A DNA stretch of 31,307 nucleotides from Planctomycetota bacterium. Lineage in GTDB: Bacteria; Planctomycetota; PUPC01; DSUN01. The notes under the pieces were generated by a model. The model saw nothing but the letters and a program-made list of their open reading frames with translations, searched no databases and had not been told where the DNA came from. Positions 7,387 through 15,310 of the stretch are shown here, one piece after another. The stretch lies in contig DAOOIT010000065.1 in NCBI GenBank assembly GCA_035384565.1, positions 1 through 31,307 on the forward strand. Reading direction: 5' to 3'. How positions within the stretch are numbered: the first letter of the stretch is position 1; each line of letters opens with the position of its first letter. A program made the position numbers and the translations under genes.

Positions 7387-9681
7387 TCAGTCCAGAGAGA
7401 ACTCGACGGAGGAGCCGGCCGGAAGCGGCACGTCCCCCTTGCCCGGCGCCCGCAGCACGAAGCCGCCGGGCGGCCTGGCGTCTCCCGCGAGCCTCAGAAG
7501 GCCCTTGCCGCCGCTCGCAACGCACGTGAACGAGCAGGCGCCGAAATGCGTCGGCAGGCTCTCGACGGCGAGGCCCTGCTCGTCGCGGAACCAGGCGGGG
7601 TCCACGCCTGCCAGGAGCACGAGGCGGTCGCCCTCCTCGAAAACCAGGCAGTCGCGCATCAGCAGCCACATCTCCGCGATGGCCCAGCCGTGGGGCATGG
7701 CGACTGAGCCGTTCCAGGTCGTGCGCAGGTGGCCCCAGCCGCCGGGGCCGCTCTTGCCGCCCTCATCGAAGGCGTACCAGCCCCTCATCTGCTCGTGGTC
7801 GAGATGGGCGGCGATGGTGCGGTAGCCGGCCTCGCGGCTGCCGGCGAGCAGGCCCTGGTGCGCGGTCGCGAGCGGGAAGTAGCGCCAGCCGCCCGGCTTC
7901 TGCGCGCCGATTCCCGTGAACTGGTCCAGGACGCGAGGCAGGGACGCCCCGCCCACAGGATAGAGCCGGCAGGGCCAGAGGACCGAGTAGCTGCCGTAGC
8001 CCTGGCGCAGCTTCGACCCGAATGTGGCGTCGTACTGGGTGAGGAGCGCGTCGGCGAGTTCTGCCCACTGGGCCGCATCGCCCTCGTGCCCAGCCGCTCG
8101 GGCCAGGACCGCCGCGGCGCGCAGGCCGGCAACATCGAATGCCTCGGTGTACTCGGGGTGGTGCCCGTCGCAACTGCCGGGCCTCAGCACCTGGCGGCGG
8201 AGGGCGGGCAGCTCGTCCGGCGCGTCGGGCGGCAGGGCATCGCCGAAGTCCAGGCTCGCTGCCTTCACGTAGTGGGGCGGCGGGGTAGTGCGATAGTAGC
8301 GGACCATCGCGGCGAGCTTGGCCGCCGCGGGGTAGACGCGGGCGAGCCATCTCGCATCCCGGCTGAAGAGCCAGTGCTGTCCCATCGCCCAGAGCACCTG
8401 GCCGGGGTTGTCGGCCTCCACGGCCACACGGCCGTTGAAGGGGCGAGTGAGAAAGTAGTCAATCGCCAGTTCGGAGAGCGCGCGGTTGCCCGACTTCTGG
8501 AGAATGTTGGCCACGTAGACCCCATCGCGGTTGAAAACGTTGTAGTTCACCACCGCCACGTCGGGCGCGCCCTCGTTCATGCAGAGCGCCACATGGCCGA
8601 TGATGGCCGTGAAGCACTCAGCCCAGCGTGGGTCAGGCGTTCTGATGGTCACGCGCCCAACCAGGTCCTTCCAGTAGGCGGCGGCCTCGTCGAAGAGCGC
8701 CCCGGCCTTCAGGCCGCTGTAGTAGCCGAGGCCCGGGTCGGGTTGGAGCTGGCCCCCCTCAGGGGGATTCGGCCTGGCCAGGTCAAGCTGCGCCCAGCCG
8801 CTCGCGCCGTCCCACTGGTGCCCAACGGCTCGGCGGCCGGGCAGCACGGGGCAAAGGAAGCCGAGCGTCTTCGCCTCGCCGGGCTCGATCGTGAGGTCGA
8901 AGCGCAAGGCACCCGAGCAGTCGCCCGCCGGCGAGGCCGCCTTCGTGTCGGACGGCGTCCTGCCCTCGAGGGCGAATTGGCCGATTGTGTCTGTTGGGAC
9001 CACGCCGGCAGCCGAGGGCCTCTGGCTCGCAACGAGGACGGGGTGCCCTTCGGCGAGGAGCGCATCGCCAGCCTCGCTCACGGCCAGGGCGTGGACCGGG
9101 AAGCCGGCGGGGCCGAGAGGGCGCAGGACGACGTAGAGGGCAAGCCTACTTGGTACCCTCCTGAAGGTATTGGAACCTTCGGGAGGGGCAGCGCGGGGGA
9201 CGGTGAGGCACACTCGCACCGCGACGACGAAAACGTCGCCTGCCGGGGACGAGCATCTCGCCTCACACACCTCGCTCCTGAGTTCAACCCCGCCGGCGAC
9301 CCAGCGACTCCAGGGCATCAGGTGCCCTCCCCCGCTGAGGCCGTGTTCGACCTTCACGCCGTCCATCGTCGGCGCATGGAGCTTGCCCCCGTCGGCGTCG
9401 TAGAGCCAGAAGTAGATGCCGTAGCTGCCCACGCCGGGCGAGAAGCAGCCCTCGGGCTCGACGAATGTCTTGAGCGAGTCGAGCGTGTTGGCGAGGCCGA
9501 TGGGGATGTGAAGCCGCCCGAGCGGGTCAAGCGGCCCCCGCTGCGGCGACTGGCCAGGTTCAGCGGCGGCACCCATCAGCAGCGCTCCCGCAATACCGAG
9601 GAGGATGAGTGAAGGGTTGGATAGTTGGATGACTGGACGGTTCAGCTTCCCTGCCTTACCCCGCTCCACCCATCCGCTCAT
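7387..9681 (-). CDS. Secreted (alpha/alpha)6-barrel glycoside hydrolase-like protein
   Basis: The protein has about 764 residues from ATG 9681. Another in-frame ATG at 9702 and a GTG at 9669 are alternatives. All of these codons lie in or beside the 8-bp-unit hairpin at 9603-9691, so the start is uncertain. A hydrophobic signal segment (LILLGIAGALLMGAAA) follows an unusually long polar stretch. Residues about 60-310 form a beta-rich domain. About 330-680 is helical and resembles (alpha/alpha)6 glycosidases (WAECFTAIIGH, VVNYNVFNRDGVYVANIL, DNPGQVLWAMGQHWLF, TAHQGLLAGSREAGYRTI, WNGSVAMPHGWAIAEMWLL), followed by a C-terminal beta domain. The family is not assigned; rhamnosidase- or glucoamylase-like clans are candidates. 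Two palindromes lie within the gene (7933-7956, encoding VGGASLPR, and 9156-9187). The 5' end overlaps or abuts the agmatinase stop. Confidence 0.78.
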   Translation of the reverse strand: MSGWVERGKAGKLNRPVIQLSNPSLILLGIAGALLMGAAAEPGQSPQRGPLDPLGRLHIPIGLANTLDSLKTFVEPEGCFSPGVGSYGIYFWLYDADGGKLHAPTMDGVKVEHGLSGGGHLMPWSRWVAGGVELRSEVCEARCSSPAGDVFVVAVRVCLTVPRAAPPEGSNTFRRVPSRLALYVVLRPLGPAGFPVHALAVSEAGDALLAEGHPVLVASQRPSAAGVVPTDTIGQFALEGRTPSDTKAASPAGDCSGALRFDLTIEPGEAKTLGFLCPVLPGRRAVGHQWDGASGWAQLDLARPNPPEGGQLQPDPGLGYYSGLKAGALFDEAAAYWKDLVGRVTIRTPDPRWAECFTAIIGHVALCMNEGAPDVAVVNYNVFNRDGVYVANILQKSGNRALSELAIDYFLTRPFNGRVAVEADNPGQVLWAMGQHWLFSRDARWLARVYPAAAKLAAMVRYYRTTPPPHYVKAASLDFGDALPPDAPDELPALRRQVLRPGSCDGHHPEYTEAFDVAGLRAAAVLARAAGHEGDAAQWAELADALLTQYDATFGSKLRQGYGSYSVLWPCRLYPVGGASLPRVLDQFTGIGAQKPGGWRYFPLATAHQGLLAGSREAGYRTIAAHLDHEQMRGWYAFDEGGKSGPGGWGHLRTTWNGSVAMPHGWAIAEMWLLMRDCLVFEEGDRLVLLAGVDPAWFRDEQGLAVESLPTHFGACSFTCVASGGKGLLRLAGDARPPGGFVLRAPGKGDVPLPAGSSVEFSLD
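7931..7960 (+). repeat. Short palindromic repeat, copy 2 (inside glycosidase-like gene)
   Basis: This is the same element as at 131-160. On the coding (minus) strand, 7956-7933 reads in frame as VGGASLPR, about residues 576-583 of the host protein, within the run RLYP-VGGASLPR-VLDQF. Confidence 0.78.
9156..9187. repeat. Palindrome inside glycosidase-like gene
   Basis: Arms of 13 bp, CCCTCCTGAAGGT (9156-9168) and ACCTTCGGGAGGG (9175-9187), are complementary with one mismatch around a 6-nt loop. It encodes part of PPEGSNTFRRVP in the beta-rich domain without breaking the frame. A smaller hairpin of similar flavour, CCCCCTCAGGGGG, lies near 8756-8768. Confidence 0.55.
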
Positions 9682-9691
9682 CCATTCATCC
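9603..9691. repeat. Inverted tandem-repeat hairpin, 8-bp unit (GGATGRNT type)
   Basis: At 9603-9638 the plus strand carries units GGATGAGT, GAAGGGTT, GGATAGTT, GGATGACT, GGAC at exact 8-bp spacing. At 9691-9665 the minus strand carries GGATGAAT, GGATGAGC, GGATGGGT, GGA, again at 8-bp spacing. About 26 bp separate the two arms. The structure covers the agmatinase stop/glycosidase start junction. Confidence 0.72.
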
Positions 9692-10558
9692 CCCCAGGGC
9701 ATACCCCATCAGGCGATAGGCCAGCTTGGCGGCCGCGAAGTCCGAGGCCACCTGGCCGGCGATGGGACAAAGCTCCACCACGTCGAACGCCACGATGCGC
9801 CGCTCGCGGGCCACGCGCCGCAGGAAGCGGAGGGACTCGTACCAGCCCATCCCGCCCGGCTCCGGCGTGCCCACAGCGGAGATGACCGACGGGTCGAAGG
9901 CATCGAGGTCAATGGTCACGTAGACCGGGTCGCCGAGGGCCGCCAGCGCGCGATCGGCCCACAAGGGATCGGTTGCCATGTCGTGGGCGAAGAAGACCTG
10001 GAGGCCACGCTCGCGGATGAAGTCGGCGTCGGCCTGGCACAAGGCGCGGATGCCCACCTGCACGGCCTCGTGGCGCTCGCGGATGCGGCGGAGGGCGCAG
10101 GCGTGGCTGTGGGGGGTGCCATCGTACGTGTCGCGCAGGTCGGCGTGGGCGTCGAGCTGGAGGACGCTCAACGGGCCATGCGCGGCGGCGCAGGCGTCCA
10201 CGAGCGGCGGGGTGATCGAGTGCTCGCCGCCGAGGGCGACGAGCAGCTTGCCGTCGGCGAGCACGGGACGGGCCGCCGCCCCGATCCGCTCGGCGACGCG
10301 CTCGTAGGGCAGCCCCGCCACCTCGACGTCGGGGAGGGTGACGACGCCCGCCTTGTAGGTCTCGCGGCGCAGTTCCTCATCATAGAGTTCGACCTGGTGC
10401 GAGGCATCCAGGATCGCCTGCGGTCCTCGGGCGGTGCCCTGGACGTAGCTGGTCGTGGCCTCGTAGGGGATGGGCAGCACCGCGACCCGCGCGGTCTCGT
10501 AGCGGGACCACTCCGGCGGAACGCCGAGGAAGCCGGGGAACTCGGTCACCTCGTCCAT
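9686..10558 (-). CDS. speB: Agmatinase-family ureohydrolase
   Basis: The protein has 290 residues from ATG 10558, which lies 17 nt after the upstream decarboxylase stop. Family reaction: agmatine + water gives putrescine + urea, using two Mn ions in the cytoplasm. The three ureohydrolase signature blocks are present and in order: GGEHSIT (about 110), LDAHADLRD (about 135) followed by SHACALRR, and TIDLDAFDPS (about 212) followed by GTPEPGGMGWYE. The length is typical of bacterial/archaeal agmatinases. Arginase, guanidinobutyrase or related ureohydrolases are alternatives by fold, but pairing with an arginine decarboxylase makes agmatinase much the likeliest. The stop (9688-9686) lies in the left arm of the 8-bp-unit hairpin. 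Confidence 0.92.
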   Translation of the reverse strand: MDEVTEFPGFLGVPPEWSRYETARVAVLPIPYEATTSYVQGTARGPQAILDASHQVELYDEELRRETYKAGVVTLPDVEVAGLPYERVAERIGAAARPVLADGKLLVALGGEHSITPPLVDACAAAHGPLSVLQLDAHADLRDTYDGTPHSHACALRRIRERHEAVQVGIRALCQADADFIRERGLQVFFAHDMATDPLWADRALAALGDPVYVTIDLDAFDPSVISAVGTPEPGGMGWYESLRFLRRVARERRIVAFDVVELCPIAGQVASDFAAAKLAYRLMGYALGG

Positions 10559-10575
10559 GGCGGGCGGCCCGGCGG

Positions 10576-11148
10576 TCACACGAAGACGGCGCAGGCGACG
10601 ACGGTGGTCCACAGGCCGTTCTTGTCGCCCAGCGCGCTCTGCGTGGTGTGGAAGGTGCGGACGATCTGGCCCGAGAAGCGCCAGATCTCCTTCTTCTCGT
10701 CGTAGCTCTTGTCGGGATCGAAGTCCATGCCCAGGATCGTGGCGAGCATGCTGGCGGCCAAGTCTTCGGCATAGTCGCCGGCCGTCGTGTCGGTCTGGCC
10801 GTAGCTGTGGTGCTCGGAGAGGTAGCCGTAGTTGGCGGGGTCCTTGGGAATGGCCACGCCCACCGAGGCGGCGAGCAAGCGGTGGGGCTCGTTCGTGGCA
10901 TTCTCGCTCATGACCACGTGGACGATCTGGCCCGGCTTGAGGAGCTGGAGGCCCAGCTTCTTGGGGATGATCTTGCAATGGGGCGGGTAGATGCTCGATA
11001 CCTTCACGAGGTTGAAGCTGGCGATGCCCGCGTCGCGCAGCGCCATTTCGAAGCTGGTGAGTTTCTCCTTGTGGCGCCCCACGCCGTTCGTCAGGAACAG
11101 GCGTCGGGGTACATAGCCACCGCTCTCGGACGCCCCACGTCTTGGCAT
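10576..11148 (-). CDS. pdaD: Pyruvoyl-dependent arginine decarboxylase
   Basis: The protein has 190 residues from ATG 11148, chosen because GGAGA lies 7 nt upstream. In-frame ATGs further 5' (11169, 11253) lack such a site, and 11253 overlaps the -35 box. The enzyme converts arginine to agmatine and CO2. The proenzyme cleaves itself at a Ser-Ser pair to make the pyruvoyl cofactor; here that is S51-S52 in KVSSIYPP. Downstream signatures LKPGQIVHVVMSENATNEPHR and AASVGVAIPKD (around the active site) and the C-terminal HTTQSALGDKNGLWTTVV match the family. It forms a two-step putrescine pathway with the next gene. A strong promoter candidate lies at 11225-11253. Confidence 0.93.
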   Translation of the reverse strand: MPRRGASESGGYVPRRLFLTNGVGRHKEKLTSFEMALRDAGIASFNLVKVSSIYPPHCKIIPKKLGLQLLKPGQIVHVVMSENATNEPHRLLAASVGVAIPKDPANYGYLSEHHSYGQTDTTAGDYAEDLAASMLATILGMDFDPDKSYDEKKEIWRFSGQIVRTFHTTQSALGDKNGLWTTVVACAVFV

Positions 11149-11224
11149 CCCGTCGTCTCCTTCACTCATCTCGCGGGCGGCAGCCGCCGCCGAGAACTGC
11201 GCACAGGTCCGGCAATAAGGGTTC

Positions 11225-11253
11225 CTTATACTACATTCCCCCGACTCTTTCAA
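11225..11253 (-). promoter_or_regulatory. Predicted sigma70-type promoter of the arginine decarboxylase operon
   Basis: On the minus strand, TTGAAA (11253-11248) is followed after exactly 17 nt by TATAAG (11230-11225). It lies about 75 nt upstream of the ATG at 11148 and just after the end of the 1307-residue gene, so the polyamine operon can be transcribed on its own. Confidence 0.6.
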
Positions 11254-11261
11254 CCGCCCTT

Positions 11262-14200
11262 TCAGCGCGGGAGAGGTTCCGGAATCTCGAGCCTGTTGTT
11301 GCCCTCGAAGACCTCGGGCACGCGGTCCTCGGGGTCAAGGGCGACGGCCCAGCCCTTCGCCTCGGGGGGCAGGCCCTCGAGGGCGAAGGGCAGGCGCCGA
11401 GGCACGAGGTCGAGCGGGGCCTCCAGCGGCCCCAGTGTCTTCCGCACCCGCACCTTGCCCTTGCCGTCCAGAAGCACGGCGTCGAAGGACTCGACCGTCC
11501 GCGAGCCGAGGTTATGGGCGACGGCATGCACGGTGCCGCCCCCGAGACGAAGCTCAAGGGGCGAGAGGGCGAGATCGGGCCGCTCCCACTCGGGCTCCAG
11601 CTTCTTCGTCTGCACAAGTTCCAATACCGTGACCTGCTTCGGCGGCAGTGTGAGGGGGATGGGGGCGGCCCGGACCACCTCGATTGTCTCTTCGCGGGGC
11701 AGGGACGCCCCGCCCACCGCCTTTGCCTCGGGAGAGAAGCGGAGGGTGTAGAGGCCGTGGTCGAGAGTCCAGGTGCGGAACCGGCCGGCGAGCGGCTTGT
11801 CGGCGAAGTTGTAGGCGAGCGCCTTCAGGTGGTCGCGCTTCGCCCGCACGACGAGCGCCGCGTAGTCGGTGCCCAGGCCCTCCCAGCTCACGGCGTGGGT
11901 GTGGGGCAGCTTGTTGCGCGTGGCATAGCCGCCGGTGTAGGCGATGGCCGCGTTGGTGATGGCGTAGAGGAACACGCGGTCGGTGAACGGCTCGCTGGTG
12001 GTGTACATGGCGGGGAAGCGCTGAAGCTCGGCAATGTCGCGCTTGAACGCCTCGATGAGCGGCGCCTGGTCACCGGTGACCAGCCACTCAGACACTCCCT
12101 CTCCCGCGACCAGCTCCTTGAGCTTGGGGCCGAGGAACCCCAGGCCGTGGCGGTGGATCAGCTCGGGCAGGATGAGGTTGGGCGAGGTGTTGCGGCTGCC
12201 TTTCTCGAACGCCTCGAAGAAGGGCTTGAGGTAGCGCGCGTCGTCGGTGAGCCCGTAGAGGTAGAGGAAGCAGGAACCGAGCGCGCCATAGCCGCCGTAG
12301 AGCGGGCGGTCCGTGGTGTCGGTCACCTTCTCCGTCGCTACGTCCACGGCCACGGCGTACTTGCCCGGCTCCATGTGGGCGAGCCAGCCGTCGGCCCATT
12401 CGCGCAGGTGTTTCATCGCACGAGGGTTGCGGTTGTACCAGGCCACCTCCAGCGTCGGATGCCACATGAGCGGATGCGCGTGGCCGTCCTCGCCGAGCGG
12501 GCGCTCCATCTTCAGGTCGGCAGCGCCGCAGTCCTGATTCCTGAAGTGGCGGTGGCCCTTGGGCGTTAGGACGGTGAGGGCCTCGGTGGAGCGTGCGGCG
12601 ACCATGCAGCGCTCCAGGTAGACGGGGTCGCCGTAGTTCCACCAGGCCATGAGGGCCTCGTGGTTCACGCCCTCCTCGTAGGCGTGGAGGGGGTCCATTG
12701 TGCGGCGGTTGAGACCAGCTTCGAGGTGCTCCTTCTCGGCCAGCTCGGCGAGGCGGGCGGCGCCATCCTTGATCATCGCGGCGACGCCGTCGGACTCGAA
12801 CATCGGGAAGTCGGCGAAGTTCTGGTACATGTCGGTATCGTCGCCCACTTCGCCGCCGAATTCGCCGGTGGGGACCATGCGGTTCTCGATCCACCAGCGG
12901 GGCACTTCGCGGGCGGCGAGCCAGGCCTGGCGGGCCACGACCGCCCACTCGGGCGCGCCGGGCACGACGTCCATCTTCGGCTCGAAGGGGGGCAGGGTGC
13001 CCTTTTTGCGGCGGTTGGCGCGCCAGACCCACTCGTCGTACTGGCGCACCAGGTCGTCGTTGGGGCCGAGGGCTTTGCACTGTTCGAGGGTCATCAGCAG
13101 TTCCTTGAGGGGCGCGCCCCAGCGCCCCGCGAGGCTCTTCTCCATGTCCTCGTCGCGGTGCCAGGTGGTCCACGGCCTGGCCTCGCTGAGCGAGCAGAAA
13201 CAGGTCTTGAGGAGGAACTTGCGATAGGCCAAGGCCTCGGCTACCGCCCGCTCGCGAGTGCTGGAGTAGGGATTGAGCGCTATGTTCTTGATCGAGGCGG
13301 ATGCCCCAATCGTCAGGTCTATTGTCAGGGATGTGCCCGCAGGCACGATCTGGTCGGGAAAATCCAGCACCACGCGGCAGCGGCCTGGCTTCGAGAGCAG
13401 GAAATCGGCCTCGAAGAGCCGCCGTTGCGGGTTCAGCGGGTCGGACACTATGGCCGTGAAGGGGATGGGCGTGGGCCCCTCAGCCACCATGAAGTCCAGG
13501 CCGATAGCGGCAAGCGGCGTCTCTTTGTCGAGCGGCAGCGTTGTAAGCCTGCGGAGGCCGCCCTTGAGTTCCGAGACCTCGACCTTCAGGCTCTGGGCGA
13601 GGTCCAGCGCGGGGCCGCCTCGGCTGACGCGGAAGAAGGAGACGTTCGCCAGGCGGCCATCGGCGAGGTCGAAGAAGCTCACGCGATCGGTGACGACCGG
13701 CTTGTCGAACCAGGCGCGGGTGCGCGGGGTGGAGCCGGGGAATTCGGCGACGAGGGCGCCGCCCTCGGGGCTGTCGTAGCGGGGGCAGTCGCGGCAGAGC
13801 TTCACGCGGGCGCCGCCCTCGAGGAGGAGGGCGTTGAAGCCGCCCTTGTCCGCGAAGGTGACGTGCAGGCCGTCGTTGCCACGATAGGCATAGCCCACGC
13901 CCGCCCCGGCTCCGCGCTGGTTGTACTCCCAGACCTTGGCGTCCCAGTCCCAGCTCCGCGTCGTGCCGTCTACGGGGGAGCCGATGAATCCCCTGAGCGC
14001 GCGGCAGTCGCTCACGAGGAGCTTGGTGACGACGAGGGGCTGCGCGACGTCGGCCTCGACCAGGATGGGGCTGCCGAAGGCATCCGCCGCCGGCTCGCGA
14101 ACGACGCGGAGATCGGCGATGAGGACCTCGCCCGCCCCGTGCGACTCGGTGTTGCCGAGGATGATCATCGCCTCGCCGTTCGGCCCGGTGGGGAAGCGGG

Positions 14201-15185
14201 CCTCGTAGCGCCGATAGCCGGGCGACGGCTTGGTGTCGGCGGTGAAGGGGGTCGAGGGGGCGTCGGCGGTGGGCTTTGTGCGGGCGCGCAGGTAGATGCC
14301 GGCGGCGCCCTTCACCTCGGCCTCCAGGCGGTAGCGGGCGTTGGGCTTGAGCTTGAGGGTCTGCTCCATCGCCGAGTAGCGGCCGGGCGCGGCGAAGCGG
14401 ATGACGCGGCGGCCGCCGTCGCTCGCGGGGGCGAAGAGCGCGGCGTCGCCGTTCCCGAAGCGCCAGCCCCGCGGCCGGTCGCCCTCGCGTTCCGTCAGGT
14501 CGGGGTTGGGCAGCAGATTGGCGCGCTCGAGGTAGACCGGAGTGAAGCCCTCGGTGCCGGCGTAGGGCGACCCAGGCGGCCACGTGGAGAGCGCGGGCTC
14601 CCCGCCCGCCGTGTAGTCCTCGCGGCCCAGCTTCACCTGGAGCATCTCGCCCGCTGCCGGCCGCGCGATGTCGAGGTCGGACCACGGGATGCGCATCTCG
14701 ACCGTCCAGCGACGGGCCTCTTTCGCGATCTTCGCCTCCCATTGGGGCTTCCAGGGCGCGGCGTCGCGGCTCTGGCGCCGGCGAAGGCTCTGCCGCGTGC
14801 CGAGGGCATTGACGATGAACTGGTCAGACTCCAGCGAGGACTCGGTCGTGCGAATCCAGACCTCGATGCAGTCGTCCTGCCACACGTCTTGATTCTCGAC
14901 CGTGGCCTTGGCCTTGAGGCGGTCGGGGTTGGGCTCGTCGCAGGCGAAGGCCAGGTAGAGCGCCTGATCGTCGAAGCATAGGCGGGCTTCGACTGGCTTG
15001 GCGGGCCGCTCAGTCGAGGCCGGCCGCGTGAAGTCCGACAGGGCCAGGGCCTTCGCCCACGCGGCGTCGTCGAGCCGTCCGTCCAGGACAACCCCACTCG
15101 TCACCCGCGGGCAGATGCGTTCCGATGCGGCTGCATATCCGACAGCCGCCGCCAACGCCAGGGCAATCGCGCGCACAGAATGCAT
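11262..15185 (-). CDS. Large secreted CBM9-like multi-domain protein, probable carbohydrate-active
   Basis: The protein has 1307 residues. The ATG at 15185 has GAGGAG about 7 nt upstream and begins a signal peptide (about 1-21, AAVGYAAAS). Residues about 25-225 form a CBM9/DOMON-like domain (VLDGRLDDAAWAKA, LYLAFACDEP, QDDCIEVWIRT, VEMRIPWSDL). About 228-365 looks like a second beta-sandwich binding domain (NLLPNPDLTE). About 370-640 is another beta-rich region. About 640-1150 is helical with many Trp and His residues and may hold a catalytic (alpha/alpha) barrel. The C-terminus (about 1205-1307) resembles a CARDB domain ending VPEVFEGNNRLEIPE. Residues 1157-1164 are VGGASLPR, encoded by a palindromic repeat. 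No known catalytic motif could be assigned. Confidence 0.82.
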   Translation of the reverse strand: MHSVRAIALALAAAVGYAAASERICPRVTSGVVLDGRLDDAAWAKALALSDFTRPASTERPAKPVEARLCFDDQALYLAFACDEPNPDRLKAKATVENQDVWQDDCIEVWIRTTESSLESDQFIVNALGTRQSLRRRQSRDAAPWKPQWEAKIAKEARRWTVEMRIPWSDLDIARPAAGEMLQVKLGREDYTAGGEPALSTWPPGSPYAGTEGFTPVYLERANLLPNPDLTEREGDRPRGWRFGNGDAALFAPASDGGRRVIRFAAPGRYSAMEQTLKLKPNARYRLEAEVKGAAGIYLRARTKPTADAPSTPFTADTKPSPGYRRYEARFPTGPNGEAMIILGNTESHGAGEVLIADLRVVREPAADAFGSPILVEADVAQPLVVTKLLVSDCRALRGFIGSPVDGTTRSWDWDAKVWEYNQRGAGAGVGYAYRGNDGLHVTFADKGGFNALLLEGGARVKLCRDCPRYDSPEGGALVAEFPGSTPRTRAWFDKPVVTDRVSFFDLADGRLANVSFFRVSRGGPALDLAQSLKVEVSELKGGLRRLTTLPLDKETPLAAIGLDFMVAEGPTPIPFTAIVSDPLNPQRRLFEADFLLSKPGRCRVVLDFPDQIVPAGTSLTIDLTIGASASIKNIALNPYSSTRERAVAEALAYRKFLLKTCFCSLSEARPWTTWHRDEDMEKSLAGRWGAPLKELLMTLEQCKALGPNDDLVRQYDEWVWRANRRKKGTLPPFEPKMDVVPGAPEWAVVARQAWLAAREVPRWWIENRMVPTGEFGGEVGDDTDMYQNFADFPMFESDGVAAMIKDGAARLAELAEKEHLEAGLNRRTMDPLHAYEEGVNHEALMAWWNYGDPVYLERCMVAARSTEALTVLTPKGHRHFRNQDCGAADLKMERPLGEDGHAHPLMWHPTLEVAWYNRNPRAMKHLREWADGWLAHMEPGKYAVAVDVATEKVTDTTDRPLYGGYGALGSCFLYLYGLTDDARYLKPFFEAFEKGSRNTSPNLILPELIHRHGLGFLGPKLKELVAGEGVSEWLVTGDQAPLIEAFKRDIAELQRFPAMYTTSEPFTDRVFLYAITNAAIAYTGGYATRNKLPHTHAVSWEGLGTDYAALVVRAKRDHLKALAYNFADKPLAGRFRTWTLDHGLYTLRFSPEAKAVGGASLPREETIEVVRAAPIPLTLPPKQVTVLELVQTKKLEPEWERPDLALSPLELRLGGGTVHAVAHNLGSRTVESFDAVLLDGKGKVRVRKTLGPLEAPLDLVPRRLPFALEGLPPEAKGWAVALDPEDRVPEVFEGNNRLEIPEPLPR
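11691..11720 (+). repeat. Short palindromic repeat, copy 3 (inside CBM9-like gene)
   Basis: This is the same element and orientation as at 131-160, 7931-7960 and 20921-20950. On the coding (minus) strand, 11717-11694 reads VGGASLPR (residues 1157-1164 of the host), the same peptide and frame as in the unrelated gene at 7956-7933. Confidence 0.78.
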
Positions 15186-15209
15186 AGTGGTTCTCCTCTC
15201 GTTCCGGCG

Positions 15210-15238
15210 AACTTAGCCCTTTGCAGGGCGGCAGTCAA
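15210..15238 (-). promoter_or_regulatory. Possible promoter of the 1307-residue gene
   Basis: On the minus strand, TTGACT (15238-15233) is followed after 17 nt by TAAGTT (15215-15210), a good -35 with a poor -10. The gene starts at 15185. Confidence 0.35.
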
Positions 15239-15276
15239 GCTCGGACCCGGCCTTTCCCTTCCGCCGTCCGGCGCGC

Positions 15277-15282
15277 TACAAT
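15277..15282 (+). promoter_or_regulatory. Possible -10 box of the DUF523-DUF1722 gene
   Basis: TACAAT lies about 29 nt upstream of the TTG start at 15311. The -35 region 17 nt further up (ttccct) is poor, so this is a tentative call. Confidence 0.35.
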
Positions 15283-15310
15283 TGGACATAACTTGACAGG
15301 AGGAGCGTCC

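Noticed and set aside
7729..9612. Plus-strand open frame of 627 codons opposite the glycosidase-like gene
   Set aside because: It lacks recognisable domains and is fully antisense to a gene with a signal peptide and family-like motifs.
12660..14981. Plus-strand open frame of 773 codons inside the CBM9-like gene
   Set aside because: It is the complement-frame shadow of the signal-peptide-bearing 1307-residue gene, with no domain or ribosome-binding site.
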